NCBI RefSeq assembly: GCF_034314085.1
Contig: NZ_JAVIWI010000001.1
Coordinates: 1,116,001 to 1,180,000 of the forward strand
Direction: 5' to 3'
Length of the DNA stretch: 64,000 nucleotides
Source of the DNA: Undibacterium sp. 5I1
Lineage (GTDB): Bacteria > Pseudomonadota > Gammaproteobacteria > Burkholderiales > Burkholderiaceae_D
Shown here: piece after piece, positions 6,779 through 14,164 of the stretch
Numbering within the stretch: position 1 is the stretch's first letter
How the letters are laid out: the number at the start of each line of letters is the position of its first letter
Program-made: the position numbers and the translations under genes
The notes under the pieces: generated by a model
Seen by the model: the letters and a program-made list of their open reading frames with translations, nothing else
Told to the model about the DNA's origin: nothing
Database searches by the model: none

Positions 6779-8515
6779 TTATGCAGCAATTGACAACTTT
6801 TTACAGCCGAGCGCTTCATAATCAAAACCAGCGCCACGCTCATGAATATAGCGGTCAAATCCTGGCGTCGCTTTGATAATTGCCAAACGCTGCATCGCAT
6901 GACCTTTCAAGTGTTCATTAAACCCATCAGCGAAATCGATAATAAGCGCGATGTTTGGGCCGGACTTCTTCTCACGTAAGCCGCGTCCGATACGCTGACG
7001 CAACGCAACCTCTGCTTTACCACCGCCGGCAATTATCACGACACCAACCGCAGGAACGTCAACACCGACGTCCAAGATGGTAGAACCAATCAGAACATCA
7101 ATTTCACCTTTGGCAAGTTGAGAGAGAGCTTGCTTGCGCCCCGCTTGATCATCTTCACCCTGAATAAATGCAACGCGTAACCCTGCATCGGTCATTTTCT
7201 GCAACAGTGTTTCGCCATGCTTTGTTTGCTGGATCAATACCATCGTAGACATGTGGTAGGACGCAGCAGCATTGCACTCGTCAACGATAATCTTGTTCCG
7301 GTATTCGTTGTCTGTAATGCCGATACGGTATGCTGATTGCCAGCCAGTATTACGCATCAGCTTTGCTGGCTTATGACGAAGCTCAACGATCTTGAAGTGC
7401 GGCTGAGCAAGAATGCCTCGATCAATCAGCGTTTCTTCTGACACAGAAATACCAATCGGGCCAGAGCAAGCCATTAAACGCATGTTTGACTCTTCTGAAT
7501 CCTTCATAAATGGCGTTGCCGTAAGTGCTAACCGATAGTAGGCATTTTTGCAGTGACGCAGAATCTCGTAATAAGAGTTTCCAGACGCCTCATGTGCCTC
7601 TTCGAGAATAACTAGACCAAAAGTTCCAAGCAAATTAATCGTTTTTTGGCGATCTTGCATGTGCGCTGTCACTTTAGCGGCAGCGGTAGCGCGCATAAGT
7701 TTTTCACTTACTCGACCTGCTTCTTGTTTTTTCTCGAATGAAGCCACGAACTTCTTAATTTCGATGAAAGTATGACCAGCCGCTTCCAGTTTTTTAGCGT
7801 AGGCATTACTTTCTTTAATCTCTTTCTTGAGCATTGAGTCAGTCATGCGCTCCATTTCGCTCTCGACCGTCTTTTCTTCTAATCGCGCAATCAAGGTTTG
7901 CACCATGCCGACCGACATCTTTTTGACAGCCTGACGCTCAATGCCATTCTCAATCACGGTATGACCGAACTGACCATCGCCCAAGACAGAGACTTTGATA
8001 CCCAAGTCTTTTTCGAAAGTGTCACGCATCTGGTACATCAGCAAGCCGCGAGTGGTCAAGAACAGTGTCGGCATATTGAAGCGCGCAAACGCAAGACGGG
8101 CAATGCGTGATTTACCGCCACCGGTCGCGATTCGGGCAATGATCTGACCATGTTTTGCCAAACAGCGAACGACTTCCATTTGATAGTCGTAACGAGGGTC
8201 ATCCAGAAAAGCATCCACTACTGGATTCTCTGGGCCAAGCGGCGCAGGAAGAGGGCGGCGTACATGATTGACCTTGTATCCAAGCTTACGCAAGTGCGCA
8301 GAGACGAACTGTACAAAGCCGGCCGGAAAAGTTCCGGCGCGAAAGTCCATAAAACTGCTACGACCGTCCCAACTGCCGCGCTTGAACGCAATGGCATGCT
8401 CAGCGCCTTCCACCGCATACGACAAGATCGTCTGAACTTGTAGCTTTACTTCGCGAGAGGCGTCATGCAGCTTTGCAGTCGTAGCATTTGAAGCGATGGT
8501 GATATTTTGAGTCAT
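6779..8515 (-). CDS. Superfamily 2 DNA/RNA helicase (UvsW/XPB-like)
   Basis: The 578-aa protein carries the SF2 motif order: Q-like region YQMEVV near residue 111, Walker A ATGGGKS near 129, a DExH-type box EEAHEA near 312, LTATP near 333, and motif VI RQRIGRGLR near 505. A charged helical insertion (about residues 215-290) separates motifs I and II. Phage enzymes of this type unwind recombination or replication intermediates. The gene stands alone on the minus strand, with its promoter back-to-back with that of the ParB-like operon across a shared operator. Confidence 0.88.
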   Translation of the reverse strand: MTQNITIASNATTAKLHDASREVKLQVQTILSYAVEGAEHAIAFKRGSWDGRSSFMDFRAGTFPAGFVQFVSAHLRKLGYKVNHVRRPLPAPLGPENPVVDAFLDDPRYDYQMEVVRCLAKHGQIIARIATGGGKSRIARLAFARFNMPTLFLTTRGLLMYQMRDTFEKDLGIKVSVLGDGQFGHTVIENGIERQAVKKMSVGMVQTLIARLEEKTVESEMERMTDSMLKKEIKESNAYAKKLEAAGHTFIEIKKFVASFEKKQEAGRVSEKLMRATAAAKVTAHMQDRQKTINLLGTFGLVILEEAHEASGNSYYEILRHCKNAYYRLALTATPFMKDSEESNMRLMACSGPIGISVSEETLIDRGILAQPHFKIVELRHKPAKLMRNTGWQSAYRIGITDNEYRNKIIVDECNAAASYHMSTMVLIQQTKHGETLLQKMTDAGLRVAFIQGEDDQAGRKQALSQLAKGEIDVLIGSTILDVGVDVPAVGVVIIAGGGKAEVALRQRIGRGLREKKSGPNIALIIDFADGFNEHLKGHAMQRLAIIKATPGFDRYIHERGAGFDYEALGCKKLSIAA

Positions 8516-8543
8516 AGGCTTGCCAAGTAAAAAGTTGTACTGT

Positions 8544-8569
8544 AGTATAAGTCACCACTGACTTATAAT
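8544..8569. promoter_or_regulatory. Operator-promoter, copy 5, divergent
   Basis: The palindrome AAGTCA-CCAC-TGACTT (8549-8564) serves both directions. On the plus strand TATAAT (8564-8569) lies 6 bases before the ATG at 8576. On the minus strand TATACT (8549-8544) has TTGATT 17 bases upstream and faces the helicase gene. One bound regulator would block or steer both promoters. Confidence 0.75.
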
Positions 8570-8575
8570 CAATTC

Positions 8576-9232
8576 ATGTTACCAACACCTCAACAGTCGT
8601 TCGCCGATCCAAAGACGTTAATTCCTAACCCTTGGAATACCAACGTAGTATCGCCCGACAACGAAGCCAAGATTGACGAAAGCTTGCGTCGCTTCGGCAT
8701 GTTCAAACCTATTGTAGTGCGGACGTTACCGAACGGAACCTTGCAAATTCTTGGGGGCGCGCATCGGCGCGACTCCGCTATTCGTCTTGGTATGAAATCC
8801 GTACCGATCATCAACGTAGGCGAGGTTGACGACAAGCACGCCAAAGAGATAGGGCTGGTTGATAACGGGCGATACGGCGATGACGACACCTTACAGCTTG
8901 CCGCACTGTTGGAAGACCTTGGCACACCTGAAGACCTGTCTAAGTTCATGCCGTACACCGATAGCGACTTCGCCTCAATCTTCGCCAGCGTCAACATCGC
9001 CTTAGATGACCTAGATTTGCCTGAAGACGACGAATCGACATCACCCAAGCTACCGGCAGAGCGTCAAGTCCAGACTCACCAAATCATGCGTTTCAAAGTG
9101 CCAGCAGGCGATGTGGCAACAATTACAGACGCCATTGAAAAGACGATGAAGTCGCAGAAATTCACAGACGAAGACTCGCTCTCTAATGCTGGCAATGCGC
9201 TGGTACACATTTTTAGAGGCATTGAGGTCTGA
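8576..9232 (+). CDS. ParB/Srx-fold protein 1
   Basis: Residues about 8-100 form a ParB N-terminal-like domain: LIPNPWNTN, then LRRFGMFKPIVVR, the GGAHRRDSA loop (the CTP/ATP- or DNA-contacting region in this fold) and LGMKSVPI. The C-terminal half is acidic and unrecognised. There is no ParB-type helix-turn-helix, so this is not a simple plasmid ParB. It opens an operon with a second ParB-like protein, a zinc ribbon, an ABC ATPase and a GNAT. The expected transcript start coincides with its ATG, and no ribosome site is visible. Confidence 0.8.
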   Translation: MLPTPQQSFADPKTLIPNPWNTNVVSPDNEAKIDESLRRFGMFKPIVVRTLPNGTLQILGGAHRRDSAIRLGMKSVPIINVGEVDDKHAKEIGLVDNGRYGDDDTLQLAALLEDLGTPEDLSKFMPYTDSDFASIFASVNIALDDLDLPEDDESTSPKLPAERQVQTHQIMRFKVPAGDVATITDAIEKTMKSQKFTDEDSLSNAGNALVHIFRGIEV

Positions 9233-9233
9233 C

Positions 9234-9440
9234 ATGAGCGACAGCGTCAAAGGCAAAGGGTTCGATCAATGCGCGGACTGCGTGAACGCGGAATATGACC
9301 CTTTCCAATGCAAAAAGTGCAAAGAGGGCAGCAGATTTGAGCCGTTTAACTCCACCGATTGCGAAGATGAGCCGGACGACGACGCCGACACGTCTGGTTA
9401 CAAGACCGTAAAGACATTTTTCTCCAAGAAAGACCTGTAA
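9234..9440 (+). CDS. Small zinc-ribbon-like protein (68 aa)
   Basis: Two cysteine pairs (CADC near residue 13 and CKKC near residue 26) are spaced as in a zinc ribbon, with a further Cys near 43; an acidic stretch follows. It starts one base after the ParB-like gene and ends on the first base of the second ParB-like gene, so it is embedded in the operon. It may bridge the ParB-like proteins to DNA or another partner; that is inference. Confidence 0.65.
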   Translation: MSDSVKGKGFDQCADCVNAEYDPFQCKKCKEGSRFEPFNSTDCEDEPDDDADTSGYKTVKTFFSKKDL

Positions 9441-10108
9441 TGGAAAACCAAGTAACAGTAAAGCCGCGAATTGAAATCTGGGACATCAGTCGCGTTATTC
9501 CTTACGAGTTAAACGCAAAAATTCATGATCTTGTGCAGATAAAGCGCATCGCTAAGTCCATTAAAGATTTTGGTTTTGATCAACCGATCGTTGTCGATAA
9601 AAACGGCGTCATTATTAAAGGACATGGTCGTCGTGGAGGCGCTGAATACCTAGGCATGAAACAAGTGCCGGTATGGATTCGTGACGATCTTACTGACGAT
9701 CAGGTGCGCGCATCCCGCCTAGCTGATAACCGTGTTGCCATATCCAATTTGGATACAGACATTCTGCAAAAAGAGCTGGCCAGCCTTAATTTTGACTTAG
9801 TTGGAATCTTTGACGCTAAAGAGCTGGACTTCGTCATTGCTGACTTAGGCGAGATCGATACAAGCGCCTTTGTAAATGACTTAGACGGCGCTATCCAAGA
9901 TCAGGCAGATGAGACCGCTAAGACATTAGAAGAGTCCACTCAGCGCGCTGTACGCATTGACAAGGCCCTGGGCTTTAAAACGATCAATGGCAAAGATGAG
10001 CGTGCTGTGGCGATGTTTATGGCGCAATTGGAAACAGAGTCAGGATTGCCCGCAGACAAAGCGTTTGTGGAATTTGTTCGTTCGTTTGATCAAAAAACTA
10101 CGTCATAG
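9440..10108 (+). CDS. ParB/Srx-fold protein 2
   Basis: Residues about 10-105 repeat the ParB N-terminal pattern: VIPYELNAK, IAKSIKDFGFDQPIVVD, the GHGRRGGAEYLGM loop and VPVWIRDDL. It is a distant paralogue of the first protein of the operon, not a recent copy. Proteins with this domain next to phage packaging genes are often linked to DNA modification or nuclease functions. No helix-turn-helix is obvious. Its ATG overlaps the preceding stop, indicating coupling. Confidence 0.8.
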   Translation: MENQVTVKPRIEIWDISRVIPYELNAKIHDLVQIKRIAKSIKDFGFDQPIVVDKNGVIIKGHGRRGGAEYLGMKQVPVWIRDDLTDDQVRASRLADNRVAISNLDTDILQKELASLNFDLVGIFDAKELDFVIADLGEIDTSAFVNDLDGAIQDQADETAKTLEESTQRAVRIDKALGFKTINGKDERAVAMFMAQLETESGLPADKAFVEFVRSFDQKTTS

Positions 10109-10118
10109 GTGATCGAGT

Positions 10119-10559
10119 ATGAGTAAAAATCTTTGGATTAACTCCGCGCTGTTTGTTTCTCCAATTTCGATGTGCTTGTGTTTGGATGAAAAAGCATTTG
10201 AGGACAGACTTGACGAGCTTAGCATCAAAAAGAATCGCCCTGAGTTTGACGATATGAAGTCGTCAGACGCAGTTGTTCACTTTTTTGATAATGACGATGG
10301 AAATGTTTGCGCCGTTGTAGCGCTGCCAAACAGTGATCAAATTGACGATGACATCATTGTGTCGCTCCTCATTCATGAAGGCGTTCACATTTGGCAAGAG
10401 GTTCGTAAATACGTCGGCGAAGAAGCGCCTTCTGCTGAATTTGAGGCTTACTCGATTCAGAGCATCTGCACTGACTTGATTGCATCCTATCGCGAACAGG
10501 TAAATCAAAAGCAAGAAGCCGAAGCCGCACAAGAGACAAAAGAAAAGGTATCGGAATGA
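10119..10559 (+). CDS. HExxH-motif (zincin-like) hypothetical protein (146 aa)
   Basis: The notable feature is LLIHEGVHIWQEV near residues 88-100, an HExxH zinc-peptidase signature. A possible third ligand lies in EFEAYSIQ about 17 residues later. The N-terminus is a small mixed domain. The C-terminus is a charged, Glu/Lys-rich tail. It overlaps the ABC-type ATPase gene by four bases. Whether it is an active metallopeptidase is not shown; such motifs also occur by chance in small proteins. Confidence 0.55.
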   Translation: MSKNLWINSALFVSPISMCLCLDEKAFEDRLDELSIKKNRPEFDDMKSSDAVVHFFDNDDGNVCAVVALPNSDQIDDDIIVSLLIHEGVHIWQEVRKYVGEEAPSAEFEAYSIQSICTDLIASYREQVNQKQEAEAAQETKEKVSE

Positions 10560-11206
10560 TTTACGTTGTAGACAAGCGCTTTCATACGGAAGTCGAACGC
10601 ACTGAACGCGTCCTAGAGGTTGCAGAAGCATTTGGCTTGGGTCTCGATGATAAAGAGTTTGTCGTATTTAATCATCAAGACATTGACATTAAAATTGGCG
10701 ACGTTGTGTACGTTACTGGTCAGTCCGGTGCGGGTAAATCAACCGTGTTGCGCGAACTGTCAAAGCAAATAGAAGCATCCGGTCTAAAGGTTGCCGATAT
10801 TGATTCAGTGCCGCTAGAAGATAAACCACTGATTGATCAAATAGGCGCCACCACAGTCGAGGCACTTAACCTGCTATCAATTGCAGGACTTAATGACGCG
10901 TACTTGTTTATTCGCAAGCCGCAAGAGCTGTCTGACGGTCAACGCTACCGCTTCAAGCTGGCCAAACTAATTGAATCAGGCGCCTCAGTTTGGGTTGCAG
11001 ATGAATTTTTGGCAGTGCTTGATCGCACTACAGCGAAAGTTTTGGCGTTTAACTTGCAGAAAGTTGCACGTCAACACGGCGCTACGCTAATCGTTGCCAC
11101 CACACACACGGACATGGTTGCTGACTTAGCGCCGACTTTGTATATCGAGAAACGATATCGCGAGAAGATCAAGATCGTCTACGCGCCAGAAGGATACAAG
11201 CAATGA
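10556..11206 (+). CDS. Stand-alone ABC-type ATPase (216 aa)
   Basis: The protein has Walker A GQSGAGKS near residue 56, an ABC signature-like LSDGQRYR near 125, Walker B VWVADEF near 145 and a switch histidine in TTHTD near 180. There are no membrane segments and no transport partner genes. This points to the soluble ABC ATPases that elsewhere occur fused to a GNAT domain, here split from the GNAT encoded 500 bases downstream. It is coupled by overlaps to the genes on both sides. A role in sensing or modifying DNA is inferred. Confidence 0.8.
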   Translation: MIYVVDKRFHTEVERTERVLEVAEAFGLGLDDKEFVVFNHQDIDIKIGDVVYVTGQSGAGKSTVLRELSKQIEASGLKVADIDSVPLEDKPLIDQIGATTVEALNLLSIAGLNDAYLFIRKPQELSDGQRYRFKLAKLIESGASVWVADEFLAVLDRTTAKVLAFNLQKVARQHGATLIVATTHTDMVADLAPTLYIEKRYREKIKIVYAPEGYKQ

Positions 11207-11550
11207 AGAACACTACCGAACAGCAATTCTCGGCAGATGTTCTTGCGCTTTCATACAAAGAGCCAGTTGTCGTTATGGTGCATACGTCTTGGTGCGGCCC
11301 TTGTAAGTCGTTAAAGCCGCTGATTGAGCGATTGTCGCAAGAGTTGCAATTTTCACTGATCGGCATAGATGGCGGAAAAGAGAAAAGTTTGGCTGCTTCT
11401 CAGAGTGTTCGCGCCGTGCCGACCTTACTGGTATTCAAAGACGGCAAACAATTTCCCACCACGATCGCTGGCGCAAAAACAGAAACACAGATTAAAGATT
11501 ATCTGTTTAAAGCTGGCGTTACGCAAAACAGTCTCAATTTTGACCTTTAA
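11203..11550 (+). CDS. Thioredoxin
   Basis: The 115-aa product has the full thioredoxin layout: VVMVHTSWCGPCKSL with the WCGPC redox site near residues 30-34, and the cis-proline VPTLLVF near 70. It is of normal thioredoxin length. Phage thioredoxins can serve as reductants or as polymerase processivity factors (T7 borrows the host one). Here it lies inside the ATPase-GNAT operon, overlapping the ATPase stop by four bases, so a redox role in that system is possible. Confidence 0.9.
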   Translation: MKNTTEQQFSADVLALSYKEPVVVMVHTSWCGPCKSLKPLIERLSQELQFSLIGIDGGKEKSLAASQSVRAVPTLLVFKDGKQFPTTIAGAKTETQIKDYLFKAGVTQNSLNFDL

Positions 11551-11559
11551 GGATTAAAA

Positions 11560-11715
11560 ATGGTAATTACGTCCAAAATTAAAAAGCTCAATCCGGCGAC
11601 GAAGATTGTTGAAACTATCGCCAACAAAAACGGAAACCGCGAGATGGCAAAACTAGCTGTTAACTTGCGTGATTCAGGCGCCGGTATGTCACCGAACAAG
11701 AAAGTAGTAAAGTAA
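11560..11715 (+). CDS. Small basic hypothetical protein (51 aa)
   Basis: ATG at 11560 is preceded by an AAGGAT ribosome site, and the stop is followed one base later by the GTG of the GNAT gene. The product is rich in Lys and Asn with a helical middle (ANKNGNREMAKLAVNL). No family is recognised. The tight fit between thioredoxin and GNAT is the main support. Confidence 0.6.
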   Translation: MVITSKIKKLNPATKIVETIANKNGNREMAKLAVNLRDSGAGMSPNKKVVK

Positions 11716-11716
11716 A

Positions 11717-12679
11717 GTGGATATTCTGATTGAGCGCCGGGCGGCTCCGGTTGGCCACAAGATGTCGCTACTGTCCCAAATTTATATTGAGCGCGGCACT
11801 AAAGAAGATTGGGAGTTGCTGCACGAGCTGCATTACAAGGCAGACAGTATCGGCATTGGTCCACGCTATTACAGAGCGGTATTAGATGGTCAGACGATCG
11901 GCGTTGGCGCGATGACGGTGCCAAAAATGCTATCGTCCGGGCGCAATGAAGTATTCCGTCACTTGCGCCCCAACACAAACGGCAGAGACACGAAGCTGAT
12001 CAACCGTCACCGCGCCATTTGGATTAACGCTAACCAATGCACGAACAGTCGTCTTGTCCTAGATACGATGTATCGCGGCGTCGGCGTAGCTTACCGTATG
12101 CAGAACTTGATGATGCGAATGACAGGTTGCCGCTATGTTGAGTTTCAGTCGTCTATGTCTAAGTTCAATCCGTTCGCTGCGAGGGCAGGGATTCGCTTTA
12201 CCAAGCCAAAACGATCCGCTAACTACAAACGCGGGCTGGACTTCTTCATGCGCTGGTTTGAGAGCAACCCAAGCGACTATATCGGCGTGATGGCAGAGTT
12301 AAAAGCGATGTCACCTCTAATCCGTGAAAAAGTAATCACAGAAATGCGGAAATTCTATTACGCCTGCTCCTCAATGGAAAAGTCGGGCAACAACCGCGCT
12401 AATGGAACTTCTCGCGTCGATAACATGGAAGTGGGTTATTTGCTCAAGTCGCTCCAGCAATTAGTCCTGGCAAGCCCTTTATACGGCGTATTTACTAACC
12501 CTGACTACGAACAACATGCACTGCCGGTAAGACTGCCGTTACTTGCGTTTGATAACCAGCCAGTAGATGCGCCGCTAGACCTCGATACAGCCGCCACACA
12601 GCTTTCAAAAGTGAATATCACTACCGAAGCACTTGATTTAGATTGGGCAGAAGATGCACCTGACAGCGAAACAATTTGA
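11717..12679 (+). CDS. GNAT-fold acyltransferase of the ABC-GNAT type (320 aa)
   Basis: Residues about 20-165 carry a GNAT fold: LDGQTIGVGAMTV (beta strands), the acyl-CoA-binding turn MYRGVGVAYRMQ near 118, YVEFQSSM, and the FNPFAARAGI ending. The last is the hallmark of the GNAT domain found fused to soluble ABC ATPases. The C-terminal 150 residues are a separate helical/acidic region. GTG at 11717 is taken as start; ATG at 11762 is an alternative. With the upstream ABC ATPase, the natural reading is a split ABC-GNAT pair. Substrate unknown; Mu Mom shows that a GNAT fold can modify adenine in DNA. Confidence 0.75.
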   Translation: MDILIERRAAPVGHKMSLLSQIYIERGTKEDWELLHELHYKADSIGIGPRYYRAVLDGQTIGVGAMTVPKMLSSGRNEVFRHLRPNTNGRDTKLINRHRAIWINANQCTNSRLVLDTMYRGVGVAYRMQNLMMRMTGCRYVEFQSSMSKFNPFAARAGIRFTKPKRSANYKRGLDFFMRWFESNPSDYIGVMAELKAMSPLIREKVITEMRKFYYACSSMEKSGNNRANGTSRVDNMEVGYLLKSLQQLVLASPLYGVFTNPDYEQHALPVRLPLLAFDNQPVDAPLDLDTAATQLSKVNITTEALDLDWAEDAPDSETI

Positions 12680-12982
12680 ACTTATGCGCGTAATCATTGC
12701 CGGCAATGGTGAGAGTGCGTCGGTAGACCTGGATGAGATCCTAGACCGAGTTCGTTACGAGACTACAAAAGCAAGCCTACAATTTTCGATCCGCGCTTTG
12801 ATTGCTCACAAGCTGATTGAAAAAAAGGCATAGAGAAGCGTCGCGGTCGCCAGCGTCAAGTAATCGAGGCAACAGAGTTGGGTGCCGCCACCTATAACGC
12901 ACCCAAGCCCGCTCCCGCAGCTAGTTATGTTTCCTCTGTTGAGGACGACGAATGGGATACCGTGATTGAGAATTTGACGTAA
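12654..12982 (+). CDS. Winged-helix protein needing a -1 frameshift
   Basis: The first frame (12654-12833) encodes 59 residues of a winged-helix domain and stops right after AHKLIEKKA. The -1 frame continues without a stop to 12982 and completes the wing (EKRRGRQRQ, then TELGA). At the junction the zero frame reads GAA-AAA-AAG, giving the heptamer A-AAA-AAG used for programmed -1 shifting in E. coli dnaX. Full-length product: about 110 aa with an acidic tail. The start lies inside the end of the GNAT gene. The alternatives are a sequencing error in the A7 run or a real mutation. Confidence 0.65.
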
Positions 12983-12996
12983 AAACTCATACCGCC

Positions 12997-13051
12997 CTTG
13001 GGACTCCCAAGTCGTTTCATAAGAGACAGACTTTTACTTGGGACTCCCAAG
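12997..13051. repeat. Two identical palindromes CTTGGG-ACT-CCCAAG
   Basis: The same 15-base palindrome occurs at 12997-13011 and 13037-13051. Each could form a 6-bp hairpin, but neither is followed by a good T-run. They lie between the frameshifted winged-helix gene and an AT-rich leader with TATAAATA words (13061 and 13073). They may be weak terminators or protein-binding sites. Confidence 0.5.
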
Positions 13052-13077
13052 CTTCTTCTATATAAATACATATATAA

Positions 13078-13099
13078 ATAAGTAAGTAAGTAAGTAATG
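13078..13099 (+). repeat. AAGT tetranucleotide tandem repeat at a start codon
   Basis: About five copies of AAGT run directly into the ATG at 13097 in place of a ribosome site. Such a repeat is prone to slippage and would alter the leader length. Confidence 0.5.
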
Positions 13100-13414
13100 A
13101 ATAATAAATTTATTTTAGAAACGGTTTTGGTTGGGAGCGGTAAGACACCCAAGTCTTGGACTAACAAAGAGATACAGAAATATCTCGGCAGCGAAACACC
13201 GGCACACGATTACGTTAATGACGCGGCAGCTTGCATTGAAGCGTTGGAAGAACTTGGTCAATTTTCTTACTTGCGCCCGACCACCGACGGCAAGAAGGTC
13301 TGCATTTTCGACTTTAATGGCGAAATACACGTTACCGTGCCATTTTCTAAAGAATCGCACGCACTAGCAACGACTCTTTTTTTTGTCCTAGAAAATAAGT
13401 CACGACTGACTTGA
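13097..13414 (+). CDS. Hypothetical protein before the terminase genes (105 aa)
   Basis: I do not recognise the family. The GSGKTP near residue 13 resembles a P-loop by chance but lacks the rest of an ATPase. The middle is helical (NDAAACIEALEELGQF) and the end has alternating strands. The gene has no Shine-Dalgarno sequence; the ATG follows a tetranucleotide repeat. Its last 17 bases contain operator copy 6, the one clear case of that motif reaching into a reading frame, which weakens the case for the annotated 3' end. Confidence 0.5.
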   Translation: MNNKFILETVLVGSGKTPKSWTNKEIQKYLGSETPAHDYVNDAAACIEALEELGQFSYLRPTTDGKKVCIFDFNGEIHVTVPFSKESHALATTLFFVLENKSRLT

Positions 13415-13421
13415 TTTATAT
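13397..13421 (+). promoter_or_regulatory. Operator-promoter, copy 6 (terminase operon)
   Basis: AAGTCA-CGAC-TGACTT lies at 13397-13412, with a TTTATA-like -10 just behind. It precedes the small terminase gene by about 90 bases. Confidence 0.6.
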
Positions 13422-13504
13422 GAAAACTTCAGGTATATTCGGCTTCAATAGTTGTTTCTCCTGGGCGCCTCCCTTGCGCTCATTTTTTTTATGCAGAGGT
13501 TTAT

Positions 13505-14164
13505 GTGGCAAGCGCTAGCACATCAAGCACTAAAAAATCTCGCTTGACGGCAAAGCAGTGGGCCGAAGCCGAAACGCTTTGGGCTGCTGGCAATATCACC
13601 TACGAAGGTCTGACTAAGAGGTATGGTCTGCACCGGAGTTCGTTCGAGCGCCACTTTCGTTCAAAGAAGGTCATCAAAGGTTCCACGTCTGCCGCACAGA
13701 GCAGAGCTGTCGCCGCGAAGGTCGCAGAAGCCAGCATCGGCGAAGCAACAGTCATTGCCGCCCGCATTAAAGAAACCAAAGAAGAGCATTACAAAATGGC
13801 TGCGGGTCTGGCCAAGCTGACATGGGCTGAGATCCTTAAAGCTAACCAAAGCGGTTCGCCCGTTGCTGTCGCCTTAAACAATCTCAAAGCGCTTGACTCC
13901 GCAATGAACGTGCTGAAAAAAGCGCGTGAAGAGCGATGGGCGGTTCTTGGCTTAGACCGTCCTGATGCAGTTGATCCAGATGAATTGCCAGAGTTGATTG
14001 TGTCTGAGTTGACCTCAGAGCAGATCAAAGAGTTGCGTGACCGCGACCTAACTGAATTAGATAGCGCTGAACCCTCTCAAGCGGGCGATAGCGACGCCCA
14101 AAGCAATGAAGACGATACAGACGCAGAAAACGATAATGGCGTCGTAGAAGAGGGCGAGGACTAG
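13505..14164 (+). CDS. terS: Terminase small subunit
   Basis: The 219-aa protein begins with a Lys-rich arm and a helix-turn-helix (LTAKQWAEAETLWAAG and YEGLTKRYGLHRSSFERHF, residues about 15-55), as in small terminases that recognise phage DNA ends. The rest is helical with a very acidic tail. Start is the GTG at 13505 with AGAGG upstream; the overlapping ATG at 13503 is in another frame and closes quickly. It is immediately followed by the large subunit. Confidence 0.8.
   Translation: MASASTSSTKKSRLTAKQWAEAETLWAAGNITYEGLTKRYGLHRSSFERHFRSKKVIKGSTSAAQSRAVAAKVAEASIGEATVIAARIKETKEEHYKMAAGLAKLTWAEILKANQSGSPVAVALNNLKALDSAMNVLKKAREERWAVLGLDRPDAVDPDELPELIVSELTSEQIKELRDRDLTELDSAEPSQAGDSDAQSNEDDTDAENDNGVVEEGED

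Noticed and set aside
13097..13170. GSGKTP as a Walker A ATPase motif
   Set aside because: The glycine pattern is incomplete and no Walker B or NTPase fold follows in the 105-aa product.
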